From positions 1-13,201 of the forward strand of contig DASVDW010000151.1 in NCBI GenBank assembly GCA_036380925.1: 13,201 nucleotides of DNA. The letters are read 5' to 3'. Of the stretch, positions 1 through 6,566 are shown piece by piece. Origin of the DNA: JAICLV01 sp036380925 (lineage in GTDB: Bacteria; Actinomycetota; Actinomycetes; Acidothermales; Acidothermaceae). The notes beneath the pieces were generated by a model, which searched no databases, had not been told where the DNA came from, and worked only from the letters and a program-made list of their open reading frames with translations. Every line of letters starts with the position of its first letter. The stretch's first letter is position 1. The translations under genes and the position numbers were made by a program.

Positions 1-142
1 TCCCAGTGCTAGGGGCAGGTTGCCCACGTGTTACTCACCCGTTCGCCACTGATCCACCCCCGAAGGGGCTTCACCGTTCGACTTGCATGTGTTAAGCACG
101 CCGCCAGCGTTCGTCCTGAGCCAGGATCAAACTCTCCGTAGA
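1..142 (-). rRNA. rrs: 16S ribosomal RNA, 5' end (partial)
   Basis: Read on the minus strand, this stretch begins near 142 and contains the universal 16S 5' sequence AGAGTTTGATCCTGGCTCAG (135-116), followed by the usual GAACGCTGGCGGCGTGCTTA and the GTGAGTAACACGTGGGCAA region. Only the first ~142 nt are present; the rest lies beyond the left edge. The mature 5' end is placed about 7 nt before AGAGTTTG by analogy with other 16S genes, so it is good to a few bases only. The sequence style (AACGGTGAAGCCCC with a TTCGGGG loop, then GTGGATCAGTGGCGAAC) fits Actinomycetia. Confidence 0.97.
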
Positions 143-154
143 TGTCTATATGGG

Positions 155-175
155 CACCGCTCCGAGGAGCGGGTG
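155..175 (-). ncRNA. Hairpin just upstream of the 16S 5' end
   Basis: CGCTC and GAGCG, extended by CAC/GTG with one bulged C, form a short GC-rich hairpin ending about 13 nt before the mature 16S end. A role in 5' trimming is a guess from its position. Confidence 0.35.
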
Positions 176-205
176 ACCGACAACATGGAAGTGATCTTGG
201 CGTGA

Positions 206-227
206 ACAGACGTAACTAGCTGTCTGT
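206..227 (-). ncRNA. Hairpin in the rRNA leader
   Basis: ACAGAC and GTCTGT form a perfect 6-bp stem around a 10-nt loop in the leader RNA. It may be part of the structure cut during 16S maturation. The partner strand downstream of 16S lies outside the window, so the RNase III stem cannot be confirmed. Confidence 0.35.
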
Positions 228-246
228 CTTTACCAAAGGAATTCCG

Positions 247-266
247 CCACGGACGCAAGCCCGTGG
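247..266 (-). ncRNA. Stable hairpin in the rRNA leader
   Basis: CCACGGGC and GTCCGTGG pair over 8 bp, including one G-U pair, around a TTGC loop. It directly follows the conserved leader element, where a boxC or processing stem is expected. There is no T tract, so it is not a factor-independent terminator. Confidence 0.5.
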
Positions 267-275
267 ACGGGGTTG

Positions 276-313
276 TTTGGCACTGACTTTTAGCACGCTG
301 TTGAGTTCTCAAG
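276..313 (-). promoter_or_regulatory. Conserved rRNA-leader antitermination-type element
   Basis: Read on the minus strand, CTTGAGAACTCAACAGCGTG followed by CTAAAAGTCAGTGCC matches the leader element I know from streptomycete and mycobacterial rRNA operons, usually described with the boxA/antitermination signals. Its core TTGAGAACTCAA (312-301) is a perfect palindrome. The family match is from memory, not from a search. Confidence 0.65.
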
Positions 314-334
314 GATCAGACGCGCACCGAGTCG

Positions 335-346
335 GACCTTTCGGTC
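335..346 (-). ncRNA. GNRA-loop hairpin in the rRNA leader (boxB-like)
   Basis: In the leader RNA, GACC and GGTC enclose a GAAA tetraloop. It lies about 20 nt upstream of the TTGAGAACTCAA element, the place of a boxB-type hairpin in Nus-factor antitermination leaders. An alternative 5-bp pairing of ACCGA with a downstream TCGGT competes for the same bases. Confidence 0.45.
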
Positions 347-366
347 GTTCTCAGGGCAACCTCTCT

Positions 367-395
367 AACTTATCGGGGCGACTCATCGGTGTCAA
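367..395 (-). promoter_or_regulatory. Candidate rRNA promoter P2
   Basis: A perfect -35 hexamer TTGACA (395-390), a 17-bp spacer and TAAGTT (372-367) lie on the minus strand. This is nearly the same design as P1 about 157 bp upstream. Transcription would begin near 360, giving a leader of about 220 nt before 16S, a usual length for actinobacterial rRNA operons. It is the better of the two promoters because its -35 is consensus. Confidence 0.8.
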
Positions 396-433
396 ACCGA
401 GGCGCCGCGCCCTTCCCAGGACAACCGAAGTGG

Positions 434-453
434 CCGCCAACCGTGGTTGACGG
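434..453. repeat. Imperfect inverted repeat between the rRNA promoters
   Basis: CCGCCAACC and GGTTGACGG flank a 2-bp centre. The nine-base arms are complementary at eight positions. It lies between P1 and P2. With no T tract and almost no loop it is a poor terminator; a protein-binding site for P2 is possible but unsupported. Confidence 0.35.
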
Positions 454-523
454 TCATCTCATCGATTGGATGGGGCCCGGGACCGGCCGCTGTCGGCGTC
501 CGTTCCTCCCGGTGCGAGAACAG

Positions 524-552
524 AGCTTACGAGGCCCCGGCAGGAGCGTCAA
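524..552 (-). promoter_or_regulatory. Candidate rRNA promoter P1, overlapping the tyrS stop
   Basis: On the minus strand, TTGACG (552-547) is followed after 17 bp by TAAGCT (529-524), a good sigma-70/HrdB-type promoter. The TGA inside TTGACG is the stop codon of tyrS (551-549), so the -35 box and the end of the coding region are the same bases. The predicted start is near 517. The assignment rests on motif and spacing only. Confidence 0.65.
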
Positions 553-1829
553 ATCGGGGGTCCCGAAACGAGCTCAACCCCTGCCACGGACCGCTTGCCG
601 CGGCGCAGCACCAGCCATCGCCCGCGCAGCGCGTCGTCCGGGGTGAGCAGCGCGTCGACGTCGGTGACCTTGGCGTTGTTGACGTACGCCCCGCCCTCGA
701 CGATCGCCCTGCGCGCGGCGGACTTGGAGTCGACGAGGCCGGAAGCGGCGAACGCGTCGATCACGGTCGGGGGCGGCGAGCCGGGCAATGGGACGACGCC
801 GGTCTCGCGCAGCGCAGCTTCGAGGGTCGCGGGCGGCAGCGCCGACAGCTCGCCGCGTCCGAACAGCGCCGCGCTCGCGTCGATCGCGGCGTTCGTCTCG
901 GCCGCGCCGTGGACAAGCGTCGTGACGTCTTGGGCGAGCGCTCGCTGCGCCTCGCGGGCCGCCGGCCGCTCAGCGACCGCCTTGGCAAGCTCGTCGATCT
1001 CGTCGCTGGAGCGGAAGCTGAAGATCTTCAGATAGTTGACGACGTCGCGGTCGTCGGCGTTGATCCAGAACTGGTAGAAGGCGTACGGCGAGGTCATCGA
1101 CGGGTCGAGCCACACCGTGCCGGTCTCCGTCTTTCCGAACTTCGTGCCGTCCGCCTTCGTGATCAACGGCGTCGCCAGCGCGTGCGCCGCCACGCCCTCC
1201 ACCCGGTGGATCAGGTCGAGGCCCGCGGTGAGATTGCCCCATTGGTCGCTGCCGCCGGTCTGCAGCGTGCAGCCAAACCTCCGGTAGAGCTCGAGGAAGT
1301 CCATGCCCTGCAGCACCTGGTAGCTGAACTCCGTGTAGCTGATCCCGGCGTCTGAGCTCAGCCGGGCGCTCACGGCGTCCTTCGCCAACATCTTGTTGAC
1401 CCGAAAGTGCTTCCCGACGTCGCGCAACAGCGAGATCGCGGACAACTCGGCCGTCCAGTCGAGGTTGTTGACCATCGTGGCGGCGTGGGCGCCGGAGAAG
1501 TCCAGGTAGGGCGCCACCTGCGCCTTGATCCGCTCGACCCAGTCGGCGACCAGCTCGGGAGCGTTGAGCACCCGCTCGGCGCTCGGGCGGGGGTCGCCGA
1601 TCAAGCCGGTCGCCCCGCCGACCAGCGCCAGCGGACGATGCCCGGCAAGCTGCAACCGACGCATAGTGAGCAACTGCACAAGATTGCCCAGATGCAGGCT
1701 TGGCGCGGTCGGGTCGAAGCCGCAGTAGAACGTGACCGGGCCGTCATCCATGGCTTCGCGCAGCGTGTCGAGGTCGGTGCTGACGGCGATCAACCCGCGC
1801 CAGCCGAGTTCGTCGAGGATGTGCGTCAC
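549..1829 (-). CDS. tyrS: Tyrosyl-tRNA synthetase
   Basis: Charges tRNA-Tyr with tyrosine in the cytoplasm (class I synthetase). The 426-residue product has the family length. Visible motifs are YCGFDPTAPSLHLGN (35-49), which holds the HIGH-class HLGN; TEFSYQVLQG (166-175); QTGGSDQWGN (190-199), which binds tyrosine; and KFGKT (230-234), the KMSKS-loop equivalent. An S4 RNA-binding domain fills the last ~70 residues. The GTG start is chosen because it overlaps the mpg stop as GTGA and the protein then begins THILDELGWRG, as expected; GGAAGGA lies about 8 nt upstream. A longer reading to 1910 would add 27 arginine- and proline-rich residues inside mpg and is unlikely. The TGA stop lies within the -35 box of a candidate rRNA promoter. 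Through the overlaps it appears to be the last gene of the arginine operon. Confidence 0.96.
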   Translation of the reverse strand: MTHILDELGWRGLIAVSTDLDTLREAMDDGPVTFYCGFDPTAPSLHLGNLVQLLTMRRLQLAGHRPLALVGGATGLIGDPRPSAERVLNAPELVADWVERIKAQVAPYLDFSGAHAATMVNNLDWTAELSAISLLRDVGKHFRVNKMLAKDAVSARLSSDAGISYTEFSYQVLQGMDFLELYRRFGCTLQTGGSDQWGNLTAGLDLIHRVEGVAAHALATPLITKADGTKFGKTETGTVWLDPSMTSPYAFYQFWINADDRDVVNYLKIFSFRSSDEIDELAKAVAERPAAREAQRALAQDVTTLVHGAAETNAAIDASAALFGRGELSALPPATLEAALRETGVVPLPGSPPPTVIDAFAASGLVDSKSAARRAIVEGGAYVNNAKVTDVDALLTPDDALRGRWLVLRRGKRSVAGVELVSGPPI

Positions 1830-2473
1830 GACCTGAATCCTTCCGCACCGCGCCGCCGGCGGGGCACGTGGGCGCGGTAGGCGGACACCGTCGGGTCGCC
1901 CTCGAGCCAAAAGCGCCAGGGCGTGTCGGCGCCGGCGGAGAGCCCGACGCGAGGGCCCGAGCCGACCGAGCCGCGCGGCCGATCGCCCGCGCGGAGCCGA
2001 AGCCTGGACGACGGATCGCAGGCGTCGCGGCCGTTGTCGTCGCGCGCGATGCCCAGCGCCTTTGTCAGGCGGGCCGGGCCGCGGGCCAGGTCGCGCGCGG
2101 GAGCGCCAGCGCGGCGGGCGGTGGCCAGTTCGCCACCGGCGACCACCTCGCCCGCGCGCAACAGCACCGCGGACGCCGTTCCGGCCGGCGCGCAGACGAC
2201 GTTCATGCAGTAGTGCATGCCATAGGTGAAGTACACGTAGACGAACCCTGGGTCGCCGAACATCACCGCGTTGCGCGGAGTCTTGCCGCGAAAGGCGTGC
2301 GACCCCGGGTCTAGCAGGCCGTGATAGGCCTCCACCTCCGTGAGCCGAACAGCGACGACGCCGTCGTCCGTCTCATGCTCGATGACACACCCGAGCAGCT
2401 TCGGCGCGACGCGCATCGACGGGCTGGCGAAAAACGACCTTGGCAGCAGGCCGCCTGGCGTGATCCGGTTCAC
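1826..2473 (-). CDS. mpg: 3-methyladenine DNA glycosylase (AAG/MPG family)
   Basis: A monofunctional base-excision-repair enzyme that removes alkylated and deaminated purines from DNA. The 215-residue product fits the short bacterial members. RVAPKLLGCVIEHE (21-34) starts the fold; LTEVEAY (44-50) holds the likely catalytic Glu48, equivalent to Glu125 of human AAG; HAFRGKTPRNAVMF (59-72) and YVYFTYGMHYCMNV (79-92) are the classic signatures; DLARGPARL follows later. The GTG start is chosen because it overlaps the argH stop as GTGA and the residues then match the family N-terminus (ITPGGLLPRSFF). A longer reading to 2704 runs 77 residues of low-complexity sequence into argH. Mpg next to tyrS is also found in mycobacteria. 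Its place in the arginine operon looks like a passenger position. Confidence 0.94.
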   Translation of the reverse strand: MNRITPGGLLPRSFFASPSMRVAPKLLGCVIEHETDDGVVAVRLTEVEAYHGLLDPGSHAFRGKTPRNAVMFGDPGFVYVYFTYGMHYCMNVVCAPAGTASAVLLRAGEVVAGGELATARRAGAPARDLARGPARLTKALGIARDDNGRDACDPSSRLRLRAGDRPRGSVGSGPRVGLSAGADTPWRFWLEGDPTVSAYRAHVPRRRRGAEGFRS

Positions 2474-3903
2474 CGCGCCGAGGCGCCAGCGCGGGACCAG
2501 TCGAAGTGCGCGGCCGTGTCCGCGCGCAAGTCCGCGATCTGCTCGGTCACTCGGTCGGGCGCCGTGCCACCCCTCGCGGAGCGGGCGGCCAGTGCGCCCC
2601 TGACGGACAACACGGCGCGCACCTCGGGTGTCAGGTGCGCGGAGATCTCGCGCAGCGCGGAGTCGTCGACGTCGGTCAGATCGCAGTTGTGCGCAGCGCA
2701 CCACGCGACCAGCCGCCCGACCGCCTCGTGCGCCTCGCGGAACGGGACGCCGCGCCTAACCAGGTCTTCGGCGACGTCGGTGGCCAGGGCGAACCCCTCG
2801 GGCGCTAACGACGCGACCCGATCGGTGTCGACGCGCATCGTCGCGATCATGCCGGTGACCGCTGGCAGCAAGACGAGCAGCGTGTCGAGCGAGTCGAACA
2901 CCGGCTCCTTGTCTTCTTGCAGGTCGCGGTCGTATGCGAGCGGCAACCCTTTGAGCATGGTCAAAATCGCGGTGAGATTGCCGACGAGGCGGCCAGACTT
3001 GCCGCGTGCGAGCTCTGCGACGTCCGGGTTCTTCTTTTGCGGCATGATCGACGACCCGGTGGCGAACGCGTCGTCGAGTTCGATCCAGCGGAACTCGCGC
3101 GTCGTCCAGAGCACGATCTCCTCGCCGAGCCGCGACAGGTGGACGCCGATCAGCGCCGCGCAAAACGCGAACTCGGCGGCGAAGTCGCGGTCGCTCACGG
3201 CGTCGATCGAGTTCGCGGCGGACGACGCGAAGCCGAGCTCGCGCGCCGTCGTGACAGGGTCGAGCGGCAGCGAGGATCCGGCCAGCGCGCCGGCGCCCAG
3301 CGGGGACACGGCGGCGCGGACGTCCCAGTCGCGTAGCCGGTCGATGTCACGCGCGAACGCGTGGACGTGCGCCAGCAGATGATGCGCGAACAGCACCGGT
3401 TGCGCGTGCTGCAGGTGCGTCATGCCCGGGGCGGCGACGTCCTTGTGCCTTTCCGCGACGTCGATGAGCGCCGACTCCAGTTCGGCGAGCCGTTGCGCGA
3501 GCAGACGCGCGTGGGCGCGAAGGAAAAGCCGCAGGTCGGTGGCGATTTGGTCGTTGCGGCTGCGACCGGCGCGCAGCTTGCCGCCGAGCGGACCGAGTCG
3601 CTCGATGAGGCCTCGCTCAAGCGCGGTGTGGACGTCCTCGTCGGCAACGGTCGGCGTGAAACTGCCACCGCGGCAGGCGTTGTCGAGGTCGTCGAGGGCG
3701 GCGAGCATCTTGGCCAGCTCATCGTCGTCGAGCAAGCCGGCCTTGTTCAACACGCGCGCGTGCGCGCGCGAGCCCATCAGGTCGTAGGGCGCCAGTCGCC
3801 AGTCGAAATGCACGGACGCCGACAACGCGGCAAGCGCATCGGCCGGGCCGCCCTCAAACCGACCGCCCCAAAGTCGAAGGGGCTCAGGCCGAGGCTCGCT
3901 CAA
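2470..3903 (-). CDS. argH: Argininosuccinate lyase
   Basis: Splits argininosuccinate into arginine and fumarate, the last step of arginine synthesis; a homotetramer of the fumarase/aspartase superfamily. The 477 residues fit the family. Seen are LWGGRFEGG (11-19), RAGRSRNDQ (111-119), MTHLQHAQPV (161-170) with the Thr-His catalytic pair, and the signature GSSIMPQKKNP (283-293) with the catalytic serine loop. The start is TTG: AGGAG sits 5 nt upstream, and the usual N-terminal motif follows within ten residues, so no better start exists. A 16-nt gap separates it from argR, the only spaced junction in the chain. argG, which often precedes argH in relatives, is missing. The end overlaps mpg by 4 nt. 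Confidence 0.97.
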   Translation of the reverse strand: MSEPRPEPLRLWGGRFEGGPADALAALSASVHFDWRLAPYDLMGSRAHARVLNKAGLLDDDELAKMLAALDDLDNACRGGSFTPTVADEDVHTALERGLIERLGPLGGKLRAGRSRNDQIATDLRLFLRAHARLLAQRLAELESALIDVAERHKDVAAPGMTHLQHAQPVLFAHHLLAHVHAFARDIDRLRDWDVRAAVSPLGAGALAGSSLPLDPVTTARELGFASSAANSIDAVSDRDFAAEFAFCAALIGVHLSRLGEEIVLWTTREFRWIELDDAFATGSSIMPQKKNPDVAELARGKSGRLVGNLTAILTMLKGLPLAYDRDLQEDKEPVFDSLDTLLVLLPAVTGMIATMRVDTDRVASLAPEGFALATDVAEDLVRRGVPFREAHEAVGRLVAWCAAHNCDLTDVDDSALREISAHLTPEVRAVLSVRGALAARSARGGTAPDRVTEQIADLRADTAAHFDWSRAGASAR

Positions 3904-3915
3904 GGTGTCTCCTAT
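3904..3915 (-). promoter_or_regulatory. Shine-Dalgarno site fixing the argH TTG start
   Basis: AGGAG lies 5 nt upstream of the TTG codon on the minus strand, in the 16-nt gap after the argR stop. It is a near-perfect ribosome site and supports a rare start codon. Confidence 0.7.
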
Positions 3916-3919
3916 CGGG

Positions 3920-4462
3920 TCATCGCCGGTCGGCGAGGTTCAGCAGTTGCCGCGCGACGTCTGCGCCGCCGTCGACGTCGCGGCACACGCACAGCACCGT
4001 GTCGTCACCGGCAACCGTACCGATGACCGACGCGAGGTCGGCGTGATCGATCGCGCCGGCGAGCAGGTGCGCGCCGCCGGGCGGTGTGCGGGCGACCACC
4101 AGGTTGCCTGACGCCTGCACAGACACGAGCAACTCGGTGGCCATTCGAATCAGCCGGGCGTGCGCCGCCGAGGCGGCCTCGAACCGGTCGGACGGCGGCC
4201 GGCTCAGCGGGTCGTCGCCGTCCCGCCGGACGACGTAGACGAAGCCACCGGCCGCGCCGCGCAACCGCACCGCCCCGATCTCGTCGAGATCGCGCGAGAG
4301 CGTCGCCTGCGTGACGGAAAAGCCTTCTGCGGCAAGCAACTTCGCGAGCTCCGACTGTGAGCGCACCGACGAGCGGCTCAACAACTCCACGATTCGCGCA
4401 TGGCGCGCCGCCTTGGTGGCCGGGGCGCCCAGTCGCTCGGCGCGAACGCGGGCGGCCGTCAC
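3920..4462 (-). CDS. argR: Arginine repressor ArgR
   Basis: An arginine-sensing hexameric DNA-binding protein that represses arginine genes at ARG boxes. The 180-residue product has an N-terminal winged helix-turn-helix: RSQSELAKLL (34-43), then the recognition segment TQATLSRDL (51-59). The C-terminal oligomerisation and arginine-binding domain contains ARTPPGGAHLLAGAID (124-139) and GTVAGDDT (148-155), where the two aspartates bind arginine in the family. The GTG start overlaps the argF stop as GTGA; no strong Shine-Dalgarno is seen, so translation is probably coupled to argF. As the sixth gene of the operon it likely controls its own synthesis through the palindrome upstream of argC. The first ~18 residues, rich in Ala and Arg, are a normal actinobacterial extension. 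Confidence 0.97.
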   Translation of the reverse strand: MTAARVRAERLGAPATKAARHARIVELLSRSSVRSQSELAKLLAAEGFSVTQATLSRDLDEIGAVRLRGAAGGFVYVVRRDGDDPLSRPPSDRFEAASAAHARLIRMATELLVSVQASGNLVVARTPPGGAHLLAGAIDHADLASVIGTVAGDDTVLCVCRDVDGGADVARQLLNLADRR

Positions 4463-5379
4463 GATCGATCCAGCAGGAACGCGAGAAGGGCCTTCTGCGC
4501 GTGCAACCGGTTCTCCGCTTGGTTGAAAACCCGCGAATGCGGGCCGTCTATCACCGACGCCGCTATCTCCTCGCCCCGATGCGCAGGCAGGCAGTGCAGC
4601 ACGATCACCCGGTCGGACGCCAGCTTGACCAGCCGATCGTCGACCGTGAAGCCGGCGAACGCGCGCTTGCGTGTTTCGGCATCGTCCTCTTGACCCATCG
4701 ACGCCCAGACGTCGGTGTAGAGCACGTCGGCGTCGGCGCTCGCGCCGTCTGGATCGTCGGTGACAACGACCGAGCCGCCGGTCTGGACGGCGATCGCGCT
4801 AGCCCGCTCGACGATGGAGTCGACCGGCTGATAGCCCTGCGGGGACGCGATCCGGACGTGCATTCCGGCGAGCGCGCCGCCGAGCAACAGCGAATGCGCC
4901 ATGTTGTTGCCGTCGCCGATGTAGGCGAGCGTGGCGCCGCCGAGGTCGCCGCGCTCTTCGCGAATCGTCATCAGGTCGGCGACCACCTGGCACGGGTGCG
5001 AGAGGTCGGTGAGGGCGTTGACGACCGGCACGCTGGCATGGGCGGCCAACGACTCGATGCGGTCGTGTCCGAACGTGCGAATGACGATGGCGGACACGAA
5101 TCGCGACAAGACCTGCGCGGTGTCTTCGACGGTCTCGCCACGACCGAGTTGCGTGGTGCGCGCGTCGATGATGACGGGGTGGCCGCCGAGCTCGGCGATG
5201 CCTGTCTCGAACGAGAGCCGGGTGCGCGTCGAGGGCTTCTCGAAGACGACCGCGACCGACTTCGGGCCAGCGAGCGGACGCGCCGCGAACCGGTCGCGCT
5301 TCATCGCGTCCGCGGCGTCGAGGACTTGCCGTTGTTCAGCGCTCGACAGGTCGTCGTCGATGAGGAAGTGCCGCGGCAT
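4459..5379 (-). CDS. argF: Ornithine carbamoyltransferase (anabolic)
   Basis: Joins carbamoyl phosphate and ornithine to give citrulline, acting as a cytoplasmic trimer. The 306 residues (from this ATG) fit the family. The carbamoyl-phosphate site STRTR (50-54), HPCQ (128-131), the ornithine-loop region TDVWASMGQE and the HCLPAHRG motif near the C-terminus are all intact. Two adjacent starts are possible: GTG at 5382 and ATG at 5379, the first overlapping the argD stop as GTGA. AGGAG lies 2 nt from GTG and 5 nt from ATG, so the ATG is preferred; the difference is one residue. The 3' end overlaps argR by 4 nt. The neighbourhood argues for the anabolic rather than a catabolic role. Confidence 0.97.
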   Translation of the reverse strand: MPRHFLIDDDLSSAEQRQVLDAADAMKRDRFAARPLAGPKSVAVVFEKPSTRTRLSFETGIAELGGHPVIIDARTTQLGRGETVEDTAQVLSRFVSAIVIRTFGHDRIESLAAHASVPVVNALTDLSHPCQVVADLMTIREERGDLGGATLAYIGDGNNMAHSLLLGGALAGMHVRIASPQGYQPVDSIVERASAIAVQTGGSVVVTDDPDGASADADVLYTDVWASMGQEDDAETRKRAFAGFTVDDRLVKLASDRVIVLHCLPAHRGEEIAASVIDGPHSRVFNQAENRLHAQKALLAFLLDRS

Positions 5380-6566
5380 CACGACTCCTGAGCGGCAAGG
5401 TCGAGGATTTCGGGCAGCGCCGCGACGTAGCCGTCGGCTTGCTCCGCGGTCAAAATCAGCGGCGGGGCCATCCGGATGGCGTCAGGCTGCACGGCGTTGA
5501 CCAGATAGCCCTTTTCACGACTGGCCTTCTCCACCGCGGCCGACGTGACACCGGTGAGCTCCAGCGCCAACCAAAGACCGCGGCCGCGCACGCCGGCAGC
5601 CGCCGGATGCTCGACGGCGGCCAAACCCTCGCGGAGACGCGCGCCGACGGTCGAAACGTTGGCGAGCAGATTTTGCGACTCGATGGTGTCGATGACGGCG
5701 AGGGCGGCCGCGCACGCGACCGGGTTGCCGCCGAAGGTGCTGCCATGATCGCTTTTCGCGAAGGTCGAGCCGAACTCCCCTAGGCCGACGCAGGCGCCGA
5801 TCGGCAGGCCGCCACCGAGCCCCTTGGCGAGGGTGATGACGTCGGGCTTGACGCCCTCCGCCTGGTGCAGGAACCACTCGCCGGTCCGGCCGAGGCCGGA
5901 CTGGATCTCGTCGAGCACAAGCAGCGCGCCGCTGGCGTCGCACAACTCACGTGCCGCGTTGAGGTAGCCGGACGGCGCGGGGATCACGCCGCCTTCGCCG
6001 AGCATCGGCTCCAAGAACACCGCGCCCGTGCCGTCGTCGACCGCGTTCTTCAGCGCGTCGACGTCGCCGTAAGGGACGAAGACGACGTTTGCCGGAAACG
6101 GTCCGAACGGCTCGCGGATCGCCGCCTTTCCGGTGAGCGCGAGCGAGCCCATCGTGCGACCGTGAAACCCGCGCTCGGCCGCGACGACGTAGGGCCGGCC
6201 GGGACCGGCGTGGCGGCGGACCAACTTGTAGGCAGCCTCGTTCGCCTCGGTGCCGCTGTTGGTGAAGAACACGCGGCCGTCGCCGCCGAGCAAACCGACA
6301 ATGCGCTCGGCGAGCGCGACGGCCGGCTCGTTGAAGAACAGGTTGCTGGTGTGGGCGATTCGGCCCACCTGCGAGCCGACCGCTTGTGTGATCGCTGGAT
6401 GGTTGTGGCCAAGCGCCGAAACCGCGATGCCCGCGATGAGGTCGAGGTATTCGCGCCCGTCGTCGTCCCACACCCGACATCCCTCACCGCGAACGAGGGG
6501 CACGGACGGCGCGTACGTGGCCATCATCACGGCGTCGTAGCGCGCGCGCAGCCCGGTGTTACTCAT
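5379..6566 (-). CDS. argD: Acetylornithine aminotransferase
   Basis: A PLP-dependent class III aminotransferase that turns N-acetylglutamate semialdehyde into N2-acetylornithine using glutamate. The 395 residues fit the family. Visible are the cofactor site SGTEANE (104-110), the FHGRTMGSLALTG motif (134-146) whose aromatic residue stacks on PLP, the cofactor aspartate in LDEIQSGLGRTG (218-229), the Schiff-base lysine Lys248 in ITLAKGLGGG, and GSTFGGNPVAC. The ATG start overlaps the argB stop by 8 nt, and GAGG sits 7 nt upstream inside argB, a clear coupled start. Some ArgD proteins also serve lysine synthesis as DapC; that cannot be told from the sequence. Confidence 0.97.
   Translation of the reverse strand: MSNTGLRARYDAVMMATYAPSVPLVRGEGCRVWDDDGREYLDLIAGIAVSALGHNHPAITQAVGSQVGRIAHTSNLFFNEPAVALAERIVGLLGGDGRVFFTNSGTEANEAAYKLVRRHAGPGRPYVVAAERGFHGRTMGSLALTGKAAIREPFGPFPANVVFVPYGDVDALKNAVDDGTGAVFLEPMLGEGGVIPAPSGYLNAARELCDASGALLVLDEIQSGLGRTGEWFLHQAEGVKPDVITLAKGLGGGLPIGACVGLGEFGSTFAKSDHGSTFGGNPVACAAALAVIDTIESQNLLANVSTVGARLREGLAAVEHPAAAGVRGRGLWLALELTGVTSAAVEKASREKGYLVNAVQPDAIRMAPPLILTAEQADGYVAALPEILDLAAQES

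Larger units (their letters stand above)
143..548 (-). other. rRNA operon promoter and leader region (no protein gene)
   Basis: This 400-bp stretch between tyrS and 16S contains no convincing coding sequence and no tRNA. Read toward 16S it holds a first candidate promoter at the tyrS stop codon, an imperfect inverted repeat (434-453), a second candidate promoter (367-395), a GNRA-loop hairpin (335-346), the conserved TTGAGAACTCAA element (301-312), an 8-bp hairpin (247-266), a 6-bp hairpin (206-227) and a hairpin next to the 16S 5' end (155-175). The order of promoters, hairpin, antitermination element and processing stems is what is known from actinobacterial rrn leaders. Confidence 0.85.

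Noticed and set aside
127..312. 61-codon minus-strand frame in the rRNA leader
   Set aside because: It runs through leader hairpins into the 16S 5' end, so it is not a gene.
143..548. tRNA gene or small protein gene between tyrS and 16S
   Set aside because: No cloverleaf with a TTCGA-type arm and no frame with a ribosome site were found; the space is filled by promoters and leader.
472..560. Terminator for tyrS
   Set aside because: CCCCG and CGGGG can pair across a 15-nt loop just after the stop, but the stem is short and has no T tract.
447..1355. 302-codon open frame on the plus strand opposite tyrS
   Set aside because: It is antisense to a clear tyrS, of biased Arg/Val/Glu composition with no recognisable domain. 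Such frames are expected in high-GC DNA.
1826..2704. Longer mpg reading with 77 extra N-terminal residues
   Set aside because: The extension is low-complexity, lies wholly within argH, and the GTG at 2473 gives the family N-terminus and the GTGA overlap.
2321..3382. 353-codon plus-strand frame opposite argH and mpg
   Set aside because: Serine- and arginine-rich shadow of two well-identified genes; no motif and no start signal.
4357..5391. 344-codon plus-strand frame opposite argF
   Set aside because: Antisense to an intact argF with all catalytic motifs; no recognisable protein features.
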